A DNA stretch of 64,000 nt from Chelydra serpentina. Its lineage: Eukaryota > Chordata > Testudines > Chelydridae. This document shows, in pieces, positions 55,300 to 64,000 of the stretch. Position 1 is the stretch's first letter. Each line of letters starts with the position of its first letter. The DNA is taken from assembly GCA_037349315.1 (NCBI GenBank), contig JBAIAC010000004.1:26415001-26479000 (forward strand), read 5' to 3'. The notes under the pieces were generated by a model. The model had not been told where the DNA came from. It made no database searches and saw only the letters and a list, made by a program, of their open reading frames with translations. The position numbers and the translations under genes were made by a program.

Positions 55300-55374
55300 G
55301 GCAGAGGGATAGCTCAGCGGTCTGAGCGTTGGCCCGCTAAACCCGGGGTTGCGAGTTCAATCCTTGAGAGGGCC
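55300..55374 (+). repeat. tRNA-derived module in H3
   Basis: The best-kept copy of the tRNA-like unit: A-box TAGCTCAGCGG at 55310-55320 and B-box GAGTTCAATCC at 55353-55363, 43 bases start to start. It is in the same position relative to the transposase as in H1, about 275 bp upstream of the ATG and in the same direction. The anticodon arm does not fold properly, so it is a SINE-type head rather than a tRNA gene. Confidence 0.7.
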
Positions 55375-55649
55375 AGGAGATGATGATGGATATCAAGCAT
55401 ATTGAACCATCTGCAGCTAGAAGGGAAGGTGCCTAACCGTTGCTTCCCGGCATATTGTACCATCTGCTGTTAGAAGGAAAGGAGCCTAACCCTTTCTTCC
55501 CCCCTCCCTCCGAGAAAGCAGCAGAGGGGGGAGCCCCAAATCCTTTCGCGCCTTTTTTCATGCGGGTGCCATATTGCTGACACCATTGTTATCCACCCGC
55601 CGCTTCTGCTCCCACTCTGCTGTCCTGCAGACACCATACCAGGGAAAAC

Positions 55650-56895
55650 ATGGTGCCCGATCAGATCACTGCGGCTGTTATTGCCGTTATGAACACCACG
55701 CGCATTGTCCAGGAGTATATGGAGAACGAGAACCAGGAGCTGCTACAGCAGGCGAGGAGGCGACAGCAGCACCCTGAGGACAGTGATGAGGACATGGACA
55801 CAGACCTCTCTCAAAAAAGGCCCCCCCGCAAGGTGGACATAATGGTGATACAGTGGAACGCCGATTCTGGGCTCGGGAAACAAGCACAGACTGGCGGGAC
55901 CACATAGTGCTGCAGGTCTGGGATGAATCCCAGTGGCTGCGAAACTTTCGCATGCGTAAGGGCACTTTCATGGAACTTTGTGAGTTGCTTTCCCCTGCCC
56001 TGAAGTGCCAGAACACCAAGATGAGAGCAGCCCTCACAGTAGAGAAGCGACTGGCGATAGCCCTGTGGAAGCTTGCAACGCCAGACAGCAGTCAGTCATG
56101 AATCAATTTGGAGTGGGAAAATCTACAGTGGGGGCTGTTGTGATGCAAGTAGCCAGGGCGATCACCAAGCTGCTGGTACCAAGGGTTGTGAGTCTGAGAA
56201 ATGTGCAGCTCATACTGGATGGCTTTGCAGCAATGGGGTTCCCGAACTGCGGTGGGGCGATAGACAGAACCCATATCCCTTTCTTGGCACTGGACCACCA
56301 AGCCAGCGAGTACATAAACCGAAAGGGTTACTTTCCAATAGTGCTGCAAGCACTGGTGGATCATAAGGGACGTTTCACCAACATCAACGTGGGATAGCAG
56401 GGAAAGGTACATGATGCTAGCATCTTCAGGAACACTGGTCTGTTTCGGCTGCTGCAGCAAGGGACTTTCTTCCCAGACCAGAAAATAACCGTTGGGGATG
56501 TTGAGATGCCTATAGTTATCCTTGGGGACCTCATGAAGCCATACACAGGTAGCCTGGACAGTAGTCAGGACCTTTTCAACTATAGGCTGAGCAAGTGCAG
56601 AATGGTGGTGGAATGTGCATTTGGGCGTTTAAAAGCTCGCTGGCACAGTTTATTGACTAGGTTAGATCTCAGCGAAACCAATATTCCCATTATTATTACT
56701 GCTTGCTGTGCGCTCCACAATATCTGTGAGAGTAAGGGGGAGACGTTTATGGCGGGGTGGGAGGTTGAGGCAAATCACCTGGCCACTGGTTATGCGCAGC
56801 CAGACACCAGGGCTATTACAAGAGTACAGCAGGGTGCGTTGTGCATCAGGGAAGCTTTGAAAACCAGTTTCCTGAATGGCCAGGATGCTGTGTGA
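55650..56895 (+). pseudogene. H3 Harbinger transposase, multiply broken
   Basis: Copy of the H1 transposase, with the ATG at 55650 and the natural stop at 56893-56895 (...NGQDAV). Lesions relative to H1: a 16-base deletion near 55850 (frameshift), a 4-base deletion near 56092 (frameshift), a TAG at about 56396-56398 where H1 has tryptophan in NVGWQGKV, and a 24-base in-frame loss at about 56528 that removes the second catalytic aspartate region (GDPAHPLMPW). The AIDRTHIP motif has also replaced glycine. The third catalytic block, RMVVECAFGRLK, is kept. Not functional. Confidence 0.92.
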
Positions 56896-57002
56896 AAGTT
56901 CTGTTTTTCCCCACTAATGAAAAGCCCCGCCCCTTGATTCACTCTACTTCCCTTTAACCAAACTGCCCTGCCCTCCCCCGCTCGGTCATCGCTTGCAGAG
57001 GC

Positions 57003-57008
57003 AATAAA
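57003..57008 (+). promoter_or_regulatory. Poly(A) signal of H3 transposase
   Basis: AATAAA about 110 bases past the stop; the equivalent in H1 is inside an extended frame. Confidence 0.6.
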
Positions 57009-58220
57009 GTCATTGTTGCTTAAAAATCATGCATTCTTTATTAATTTGTAAAACAAAGAGAGGGAACTATGGGGGTAACTGCCATGGTCGCCCGGGACAG
57101 GTGGTGGAGGAAGAGAAGCACCAGGATGGGTGGTGGAGGAGGGGATGAGGGAAGGACAAGGACACACAGCACTTTAAAACTTATTGAATGCCAGCCTTTT
57201 GTTGCTTGGACTGTTCGCTTGGCTTGAGTGGTTGGGTGCACGGAGGCCGCCCAAACGTGTTCTTGGGCACTCGGGAAGGAGGGCTGTTGGTTACACAGGG
57301 GCTGTAGTGGTGGTCTGGGCTCAGGGGACCTTTCCTGAACCATACGCCTTTCCTCAGCCATAAGCCGGAGGATTTCCGTTTGATCCTCCAGTAGCCTCAG
57401 AATTGCATCCTGCCTTCTCTCTGCATGCTGATGCCACCTACTCTCTTCATCCCGCCGCTATCTCTCTTCATCCTGCCAGTCATTGTCTTCAGCACGCCAC
57501 CTGTCCCCGCGATCAAATTCTGCCTTCCTGGACTCTGACAGTGTCTGCCTCGACGCATTCTGCTGGGCAGTTTCAGTGTGGGAGGATTGCATGAGCTCTG
57601 AGAACATATCGTCTCGATTCCCTTTTTTTTTACTTCTAATCTTCGTTAGCCTCTGGGACGGTGATGAAAGGGGTGGCACTGAAACATTTACAGCTGCGGG
57701 AGGAAACAAACGGGAGAGGAGTAGTTTAAAAGACACATATTAGAGAACAATGCTCCAAACATTACATAGCACATGTGCATTTGGTCCAAGGTTGCACTTT
57801 GCCTGTTATATTGAGGGTCTGCCGGTTTGGTGTGAGAGATCACACAAGCAGGTCCGGCGGGCAACAGAATTCGGCTTGCAGGCAGCCATGGTAAGCCACA
57901 GTCTATAGGCTGTGGGAATGGTTTCAAACAGCAACCCCCTCATTTCCCATAACAAACAGCCTTTGGGCTGGCAATTTAAAAAGGGTTGGCAATTGAAAAG
58001 GGAGGGGCGGCGGTTTTCGGGTTAATGTGCAGCACGAACCTAATCAACACCCTTCCCCCCCCACACACACACACATCCAAGATGTTCGCTGTTCCCCCCC
58101 CCCCCACCATGTGGGTCACAGCGGGGAAGATTTCCGTTCAGCCACAGGCAAACAGCCCAGCAGGGACGAACCCCTCTGAATACCCCCTTAATAAAATCCC
58201 CCTATTTCAAACAGGTGACT

Positions 58221-58511
58221 ATGAATGATATCACTCTTGTGAGGATAACACAGACAGATAAAGAACGGATGTTGCTTGAATGCCAGCAAATACCGGGACC
58301 ATACGCCGCCATGCTTTTCAAAGCAATGATTCCAGACTATGTGCTACTGGCCTGGTGTGGTAGAGTGTGTTACCACGGAGCACAGGATAAGGCTGTCCTC
58401 CCAAGAAACCTTTTGCACAGGCTTTGGGAGTACATCCAGGAGAGCTTTCTGGAGATGTCCCCGGAGGATTTCCGCTCCATCACCGTACATGTGAACAGAG
58501 TTTTCCAGTAG
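58221..58511 (+). CDS. Conserved intronic antisense ORF of Harbinger, H3 copy
   Basis: Intact 96-residue frame in the intron of the Myb-like gene, opposite in strand to it. Starts at ATG 58221 (MNDITLVRIT); an open frame reaches back to a GTG at 58215 only. Preceded by TATTTCAAACAGGTGACT, which could be a splice acceptor. Ends with the tag at 58509-58511, followed 29 bases later by ATTAAA. Compared with H1 it differs at few positions over the shared part (for example W-C-G for W-R-G), and it keeps the last 19 residues that H1 has lost. No signal peptide or membrane segment; slightly basic, mostly helical in appearance. Function unknown; a small DNA-binding domain is my best guess. Confidence 0.75.
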   Translation: MNDITLVRITQTDKERMLLECQQIPGPYAAMLFKAMIPDYVLLAWCGRVCYHGAQDKAVLPRNLLHRLWEYIQESFLEMSPEDFRSITVHVNRVFQ

Positions 58512-58539
58512 CTGTATCTGTACTGGCGGTGAATTAATC

Positions 58540-58545
58540 ATTAAA
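58540..58545 (+). promoter_or_regulatory. Candidate ATTAAA poly(A) signal of antisense frame
   Basis: ATTAAA 29 bases past the stop of the H3 antisense frame, in the TAATCATTAAA context shared with H1 and H2. Confidence 0.5.
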
Positions 58546-59559
58546 CACACTTGTTTATAAAACATGTATTACTTTCACAGAGGTACACTCACCAGAGGTC
58601 CCTTCTCCTGCATCAAGCACGCCTTGGGTGGGTTCGTAGGGTACTGGCTCCAGGGTGACAAAAAGTTCCTGGCTCTCAGGGAAAAGGGCTTCTCTGCTTC
58701 CTTGCTGTGTCTGTGCGCTATTTTGAGCATGATTATCAGCATCTTCCTCTTCCCGAAAATGCTCCTCGGTGGTTTCTGATGATCCACATACGGAGTCATA
58801 CCACATGGGTGGGTCAGTGCTGGCTGCACCCCCTAGAATGGCATGCAGCTCATCATAGAAGCGGCATGTCTGGGGCTCTGACCCAGAGTGGCTCTTTGCA
58901 TCTCGGGTTTTTTGGTAGGCTTGCCTGAGCTCCTTAATTTTAACGCGGCACTGTTGCGCGTCCCTGTTGTAGCCTCTGTCCTGCATGCCCTTGGAGACTT
59001 TGGCATATGTATTGGCATTTCGCCTTTTCGACCGTAGTTCTGCTAGCACGGTTTCATCTCCCCATACAGCGATCAGATCGCGTATCTCACGCTCGGTCCA
59101 TGCTGGAGCTCGTCTTTGGTTCTGGGACTCCATCATGGTCACCTCTACTGATGAGATCTGCACTCACCTGCAGCTCACCACGCTGACCAAACAGGAAATG
59201 AAATTCAAAAGTTCACGGGGCTTTTCCTGTGTACCTGGGCAGAGCATTTGAGCTCAGACTGCTGTCCAGAGCGGTCAAATGTTGCACTGTGGGATAGATC
59301 CAGAAGGCCAATACCGTCGAATTTCGTCCTAGATCGATTAGGCAATATCGCTTTAAGCGCTAATCCCCTCGTTGGGGGTGGAGTGGTGAAATCGATTTTA
59401 AGAGCCCTAGAAGTCGATGTTAAGGGCTTCGTCGTGTGGACAGGTGCACGGATCAATCGATATAATGCTAATAAATTCGACCAAAACTCGTAGTTTAGAC
59501 CAGGGCTGAATAAGTACATGGGAACACATATTTGATAATGGGCTCTTCACTCTATCAAA

Positions 59560-61740
59560 GAAAGGTGGTCATTGGCAGCAGCTATACCTCAATACATACA
59601 AGGATGATGTCTGCCAGGGGGAAAAGTCATTGATGAAACTTAATATGGCTGAGGAGTCCAATCCATGCTCTATAGGTTTTTCCACATATGTGACAGGTGG
59701 TTGCTTGGAGAGAGCACAACTGCTGGCCAGAATGCTGTATACCTTCCTTCCTCCTCTGCTGTTTTTCAGCCTCTGAAGCAAGTCTATTGCCAGCCAGCAC
59801 TTCCCAATTCATGAGGTCAATGCCTCCCTTCTTAAGATATACTTTCAGGGTGTCCTTGTAGTGTTTCCTCTGTCCACTGCAAATTCTCTTACCATGGCTA
59901 AGTTGAGAAAAGAGGACTTGCTTTAGAAGATGAGTGTCAGCCATCCTCATACAATGGCCAGCCCAGTGTGTGAAGCTGATGTTTCATAATCTTTGCCTCA
60001 ACACTGGTGATATTAATTGCAGAGAGAACACTGGTATTTTGTGTGATGGTCTACCCATCTGATATAGAGAATCTTCCTAAGGCAGCACTGTTGGTACCAC
60101 TTCAGACACTTAAGATGACTTTGGTATGTCACCCATGTCTTGCACCCATAAAGAAGAGTGGGGATGACTAATGCATTGTAGACCCGGATCTTAGTTTCCA
60201 TATGCAGATCTCTGTCAATAAAGACACGGCAAAGCAACTTTCCAAAGGTTACGCTGGCACAACAGATCCTATGTTCAATCTCCACATCAAGATTGCTCAG
60301 ATGGCTATCTGAGAGAGGTGGCTACGAAGGTAAGGGAAATGCTCAATGTTTTTCAGGGGCTCATCACTGATGACAATTAGTGGGAGAAGGGGAGAAACTT
60401 GTGCTGGGACAGGCTGGTGGGGCACCTTAATCTTCCCAATGTTGAGGGAAAGTTCCAGGCTATGATAGGAGTCTGAGAAAAGATATAGGATGGATTGCAA
60501 GTCAGCCTTGGTGTGTGCGAAGATAGCAGTCATCAGCACACTGAAGGTTGGTAATAACAGTCCTGGTGACCTTAGTTTTAGAATGAAGATGCCGGAAGCT
60601 GAAGAGCTGGCCTTCCATGCAATATGCAGTCCATTTCCAGAAGAAAGATGGTCATGAATAAGAATCAAGATCATGGCAAGATAGAGGGATAAAAGTGTTG
60701 GGGCCCTGCTTGACACCAGTATGGATGGTGAAAGGTCCATCTCCAAACCATTACAGAGGATGATGGCGGTCATCCCATCATGAAATAGCCTGAAAACACG
60801 AATGGACTTCAATTGACAACCGAACCTAGACAGCACCTTCCATAATACATCATGATTGGTGGAATCAAAGGCCTTAGTTAGGTCAATAAATGCCATAGAC
60901 AAGAGCTGATGTTGTTTTCTACACTTCTCTTGGATCAGTTGTGAAACAAAAATCATGTTAGTGGTGCCCCGAGATGGTCTGAAACCACATTGGGATTCTG
61001 GAAGGATGTCCTCGGGAAGAGGGAGGAGACTGCTCAAAAGGAAGCAAGCAAGGATCTTCCCAGCAGCGGACAGGAGGGCAATGCCTCAGTAATTCCTACA
61101 TGTTGACTTGTCCCCTTTCTTAAAAATGGTCACAATGTTGGCATTCTTTAGGTTGAGTAGAATTTCCTCTTTAACCCAAATGCTAACAAGACGTTGATGA
61201 AGATTTTGCACTAGTGCTATTCCTCCAGCTTTGAAGACCTCCATGGGGATGCCATCTGGGCCTGTCACCTTGTTGTTTCTAGCTGAGTTATGGCTCGCTA
61301 AACTTCCTCAGAAGATGGGGGCAGGTCAGCAAGAGGTTCTATTACTGGATGCTGAGGAATGGACTAGATGGTGGCAGCTGAGACTTCAGATTTGCAGTGG
61401 AATAAAGTCTCAAAATGTTCCTTTCAATGTTGCTTGAGGGCTACATTGTCGTTAAGAAGGGTAGAGCTGTCCTGGGATTGCAGAAGGGTTGTGCTGTTTG
61501 AACTTGGCCCATAGATGGCTTTCGTTGCTTGAAAAAAGCTTCTTGTGTCATGCTGATCAGTGAAGCTCTGGATCTCTGTGGCCTTTGCTTGACACCACTG
61601 ATTCTTGATGTCATGCAGCTTCCTTTGAACTATAGCTTTAAGTGGATGATAAGTCTCTTGTTTTTTCTGGTTAGAGAGTTCATTTTTTTTCTTCTCATTC
61701 TTTGCTGCACGCAGTGAATGAGTGTTTCTTGGTTACAGAT
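59560..61740 (-). mobile_element. Decayed LINE with reverse transcriptase and terminal zinc finger
   Basis: Non-LTR retrotransposon on the minus strand, 5'-truncated. Reading order: 61268 onwards GPDGIPMEVFKAGG and IFKKGDKSTCRNY; 61037 onwards ILPESQCGFRPSRGTT and FIDLTKAFDSTNHDVLW; 60285 onwards YNALVIPTLLYGCKTW; and a C-terminal C2H2 finger (CHICGKTYRAWIGLLSHIKFH) ending at about 59627. This layout differs from CR1 at 3659. The clade cannot be fixed without a search. Confidence 0.85.
59627..61268 (-). pseudogene. LINE reverse transcriptase ORF remnant
   Basis: Several frame breaks: a TGA just after CRNY (about 61084-61086) where arginine is expected (CGA to TGA), later frameshifts, and a C-A-D-D catalytic box (about 60535-60546) that is out of frame with the preceding fingers. 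The finger-containing C-terminus is again in a separate frame. The protein would have copied the element RNA at the nicked target site; it is dead here. Confidence 0.82.
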
Positions 61741-62408
61741 GGAGACGCAGCCCCATCAGACACCACAGAAAGCAGAGACAGGTCCTGTTTCTAAACTAAC
61801 TGCTCCTTTTTCTCTCACCAGGTATTTTATCAAGTCCTTGTAATTTGGAATCTGAGCCCTTGTTTGAGCTAATGACTCCATTAGTAGGCTCCATGTAGAT
61901 ATAACACTCTGAGGGGTAGAATATATCAAGAGTGGGACAAGAGGTTTTTGCACACAAGCCATTCCTCCCCCTCTCGCTCTTTCCTGCAGGGGACCAATGG
62001 AGGGAGCATCTCTTTGGGACCATGTGGTGCCACAGAAGTAGGACCGGCTATTAACATGATAAACCTGCTAACTATAAATACCACTGAAGCTCATCAGGTA
62101 ATTTGGGCAATTTTTGCAGGACATTAAACATATGTTGCAAGCACAAAGTATGAAGGGAGGGAGGGGTCAAAAGTCCTCTTGCTTTCACTGCCCAGGTAGC
62201 CCCCATAGTGTCCTGCTATTGCTTCCACCTTCACATTCCATTGAGTGCCTCTTGCTGTTAAACAGGAGCCAGGGTGATGAAGGATATGGGGAGAAATAGG
62301 ACAGGCCCGTAAGAGAAAGGAGGAGCTGCTGCTGCTGTCTTGTCAGGTCATCATGATTCTTAATTTTTGTACCAAAGCTGCTGTCTGGTTTGGCAGCCGG
62401 TCAGTCTG
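61741..62408. other. Non-coding stretch, nothing recognised
   Basis: No feature supported. Confidence 0.4.
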
Positions 62409-62416
62409 GTCATGTG

Positions 62417-62826
62417 CAATGTTCCCTCTAATTTTTGGCAGGCCGTGTGCGCAAAAAATGTCTTCTGTGCGAATTTTTGAAGCAGAGTTCAAATTTGTGC
62501 GCCATGAGGCAAATGCGCCCAAGCGAGTAAAATGCTTATACAAGGAGATGTGTGGGTCCCGACCGTCCCAATGTGATCAACATTCCACGTTCGGAATGCT
62601 AGTGGGGAGGGATATGATTCAGTGCACTCCTTTCCCTTCCCCCGCTTGCCAGCTAGCAGAATCTGGCTGTGTTGATAGATGGCGGGTGAACAATGTCAAA
62701 AGTCACCCGTAAATGATATTTCGGCCTGGCTCCGTTGTTGTATTTGATTTTTTGTGTGCGTGGTGTTTCGCCATGTGCGCAGGGTTTAGGATCTGTGTGC
62801 GCACGCACAGCTTAGAGGGAACAGTG
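62417..62826. mobile_element. hAT-like non-autonomous element
   Basis: 410 bp starting CAATGTTCCCTCTAA and ending TTAGAGGGAACAGTG, inverse repeats of each other with one mismatch. Flanks GTCATGTG (62409-62416) and GTCACATG (62827-62834) agree at 6 of 8. Inside are repeated GTGCGC motifs. No transposase. Confidence 0.85.
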
Positions 62827-62834
62827 GTCACATG

Positions 62835-63187
62835 CATCCCATGGGCAGTGTTCACCAGACATCTGAAAGCTGAGCCTCTGCTCCAGGAAAATGAACCCTA
62901 TCGCAACCTGCCATTGTTACAGGCATATCCAAAATGAACAGTCACTCAGCACTCATCTACACTAGAAAAGAAGATGAGATCAAGTCAGGGTGGATTAGCT
63001 AATATCATCTTGACCACGTTTTTCCTGGTGTAGACACAGGGTGACACATTTTATCGTGATTGAGTGAATCAAGATTTACCCTAAGTACACTAAGAAAATG
63101 GTTGTGGTTATGGCTGAAGTTAGTTAACATACCCCAAGCTAACATTGACCTTGCTTCAACTCCTTTTCTACAGTAAACAAGCTCTCA
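62835..63187. other. Non-coding stretch, nothing recognised
   Basis: No feature supported. Confidence 0.4.
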
Positions 63188-63195
63188 AAGTAGAC

Positions 63196-63620
63196 CAGGG
63201 GTCTCAAACATGCGGCCCGTGGAGCTCTTCCCTGCGGCCCACCCCCCCCATTTTTATTTTTATTTTTATTTTTATTTTTTACCCCCAGGCAGGTCCCGCC
63301 ACCAGAACAGCTGTTCTGGCGGTGGGAACTGCCTGGGGGGGTTTTAAAAAAAATGGGGCGCAGGGAGCCTGGCGGGCCGCAGGGAAGAGCTCCGCGGGCT
63401 GCATGGGAAGAGCTTTGCGGTTTCTGGGAGGGAGGAGGGAGGAGCGGGAAGCCATGCACACAGGGGAGGAGGTGGAGAAGGGACGGAAAAGGGGTGGGGC
63501 CTAATGGAAGGGGTGGAGTGGGGGCGGGGGCAGCGAGGGGGCAGGATCAGTGATGCAGCCCTCGGGCCAATGCACTAGTCCTCATGCAGCCCTCGTGGTA
63601 ATTTGAGTTTGAGACCCCTG
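63196..63620. mobile_element. hAT-like non-autonomous element
   Basis: 425 bp with perfect 14-bp inverted ends: CAGGGGTCTCAAAC and GTTTGAGACCCCTG. Flanks AAGTAGAC (63188-63195) and AAGTAGAA (63621-63628) agree at 7 of 8. Contains a (TTTTTA)n microsatellite at about 63251-63280 and GGGCCGCAGGG-like units. No transposase. Confidence 0.93.
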
Positions 63621-63628
63621 AAGTAGAA

Positions 63629-64000
63629 TGTATAACATAACATGATATCATACATAACATAACATCATAACATGATGCTTCTCCTTTCTTACACGTGACA
63701 ACCAGTGAAATAGCTAATTATGTAGACACCTAAAGTAGCTTTATTAGTACCCATTGAGATGAATGGGGCAGTTCAAACTCAGAGCTATTGTTTTAGACTC
63801 TCTTCAAACTCAGGCAGACATTAGTGCATCAGTACACGCAGGGCACATTTTCAAGGTTTTCCTCACAACGCTTGCAGCTTGAGACTAACTTCCTTTCAAA
63901 ATGAAATCTGGGACTGAAGAACAGATGTTTGGCCAAGACTCTTTGACTGGTCCTTTGCAATACCCAAAAGGGGTCCATCCCACATTTTAGGAAACATGGC
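63629..64000. other. Non-coding stretch
   Basis: Nothing except loosely repeated AACATAACAT units at about 63635-63675. Confidence 0.4.

Larger units (their letters stand above)
57174..59136 (-). pseudogene. H3 Myb/SANT-like transposon protein gene, broken in exon 2
   Basis: Minus-strand counterpart of the H1 gene. Exon 1 is 59136-58593 with GT donor at 58592; exon 2 starts at 57693 after CCCGCAG. Exon 1 is intact and nearly identical to H1 (about 7 differences over ~200 residues), with the full trihelix Myb domain (WTEREIRDLIAVWGD ... NRDAQQCRVKIKELRQAY). Exon 2 has nine A's in the homopolymer, so the frame continues correctly to KIRSKKKGNRDDMFSEL, but stops at TAG 57458-57460, the same stop as H1. 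A further deletion of about 25 bases shifts the last part. A product ending at that TAG would still have the DNA-binding domain and a shortened helical tail. Confidence 0.88.
55026..59506 (-). mobile_element. Harbinger transposon H3, one end missing
   Basis: Close relative of H1 in opposite orientation. The Myb-side terminus is complete: 59506 backwards reads GCCCTGGTCTAAACTACGAG. On the transposase side, homology to H1 stops at about 55026, next to an LTR-like fragment, and the terminal repeat and about 500 bp of H1-equivalent sequence are absent. Gene order is as in H1 with strands swapped. The region that receives the CR1 insertion in H1 is uninterrupted here. It cannot move itself. Confidence 0.92.

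Noticed and set aside
55300..55374. Functional tRNA gene
   Set aside because: A- and B-boxes are good but the anticodon stem does not pair and no sensible anticodon loop can be drawn; it repeats as a SINE-type head inside Harbinger copies.

Overview
This is a repeat-dominated, vertebrate-type window with no recognisable host gene, RNA gene or CRISPR array. Its repeats (CR1 LINEs ending in an ATAGAATC-type 3' tail, Penelope-like elements, two-gene Harbinger transposons, several short hAT families, a few MIR-like SINEs, solo LTRs) fit a sauropsid, most likely a turtle. The taxon is inferred from repeat content only, and family names come from motif recognition, not a search.

The centrepiece is three PIF/Harbinger DNA transposons. 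H1 (3562-9477) has both ends and a TTA target duplication. It lies inside an older Harbinger-like MITE, and a 715-bp CR1 copy lies inside H1. H2 (14067-18999) is a more divergent, complete element with a TCA duplication. H3 (about 55026-59506) is a close relative of H1 in inverse orientation and lacks its transposase-side end. Each carries a DDE transposase gene and a convergent two-exon Myb/SANT-like gene. The transposase is broken in all three: one frameshift in H1, one TGA in H2, several lesions in H3. The Myb-like gene is frameshifted in H1 and H3; in H2 the frame is open but the DNA-binding domain is missing.

The most unusual observation is a third reading frame of 96 codons, antisense inside the intron of the Myb-like gene in all three elements. 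It is intact in H2 and H3 and cut by one stop codon in H1. H2 and H3 proteins share 64 of 96 residues, the copies share an ATTAAA signal after the stop and an AG-containing sequence before the ATG, while the surrounding intron is not conserved in H2. This looks like a third Harbinger protein, perhaps a small DNA-binding domain.

The rest, left to right: old CR1-like LINE pieces and a Penelope tail (1-3.3 kb); H1 (3.5-9.5 kb); microsatellite, MITE, a palindrome and a GC-rich repeat (10-12.7 kb); a Penelope element nested in a MITE and itself hit by a hAT MITE (12.8-13.9 kb); H2 (14-19 kb); an LTR interrupted by a hAT element (22-23.2 kb); hAT elements with GC-rich arrays (26.8-29.4 kb); old LINE pieces, Penelope tails and two well-delimited solo LTRs (30-42 kb); short hAT MITEs and other repeats (43-54.5 kb); H3 (55-59.5 kb); a decayed LINE with reverse transcriptase and a C-terminal zinc finger (59.6-61.7 kb); and two hAT-like elements (62.4-63.6 kb). 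Stretches between these appear to be ordinary non-coding DNA.
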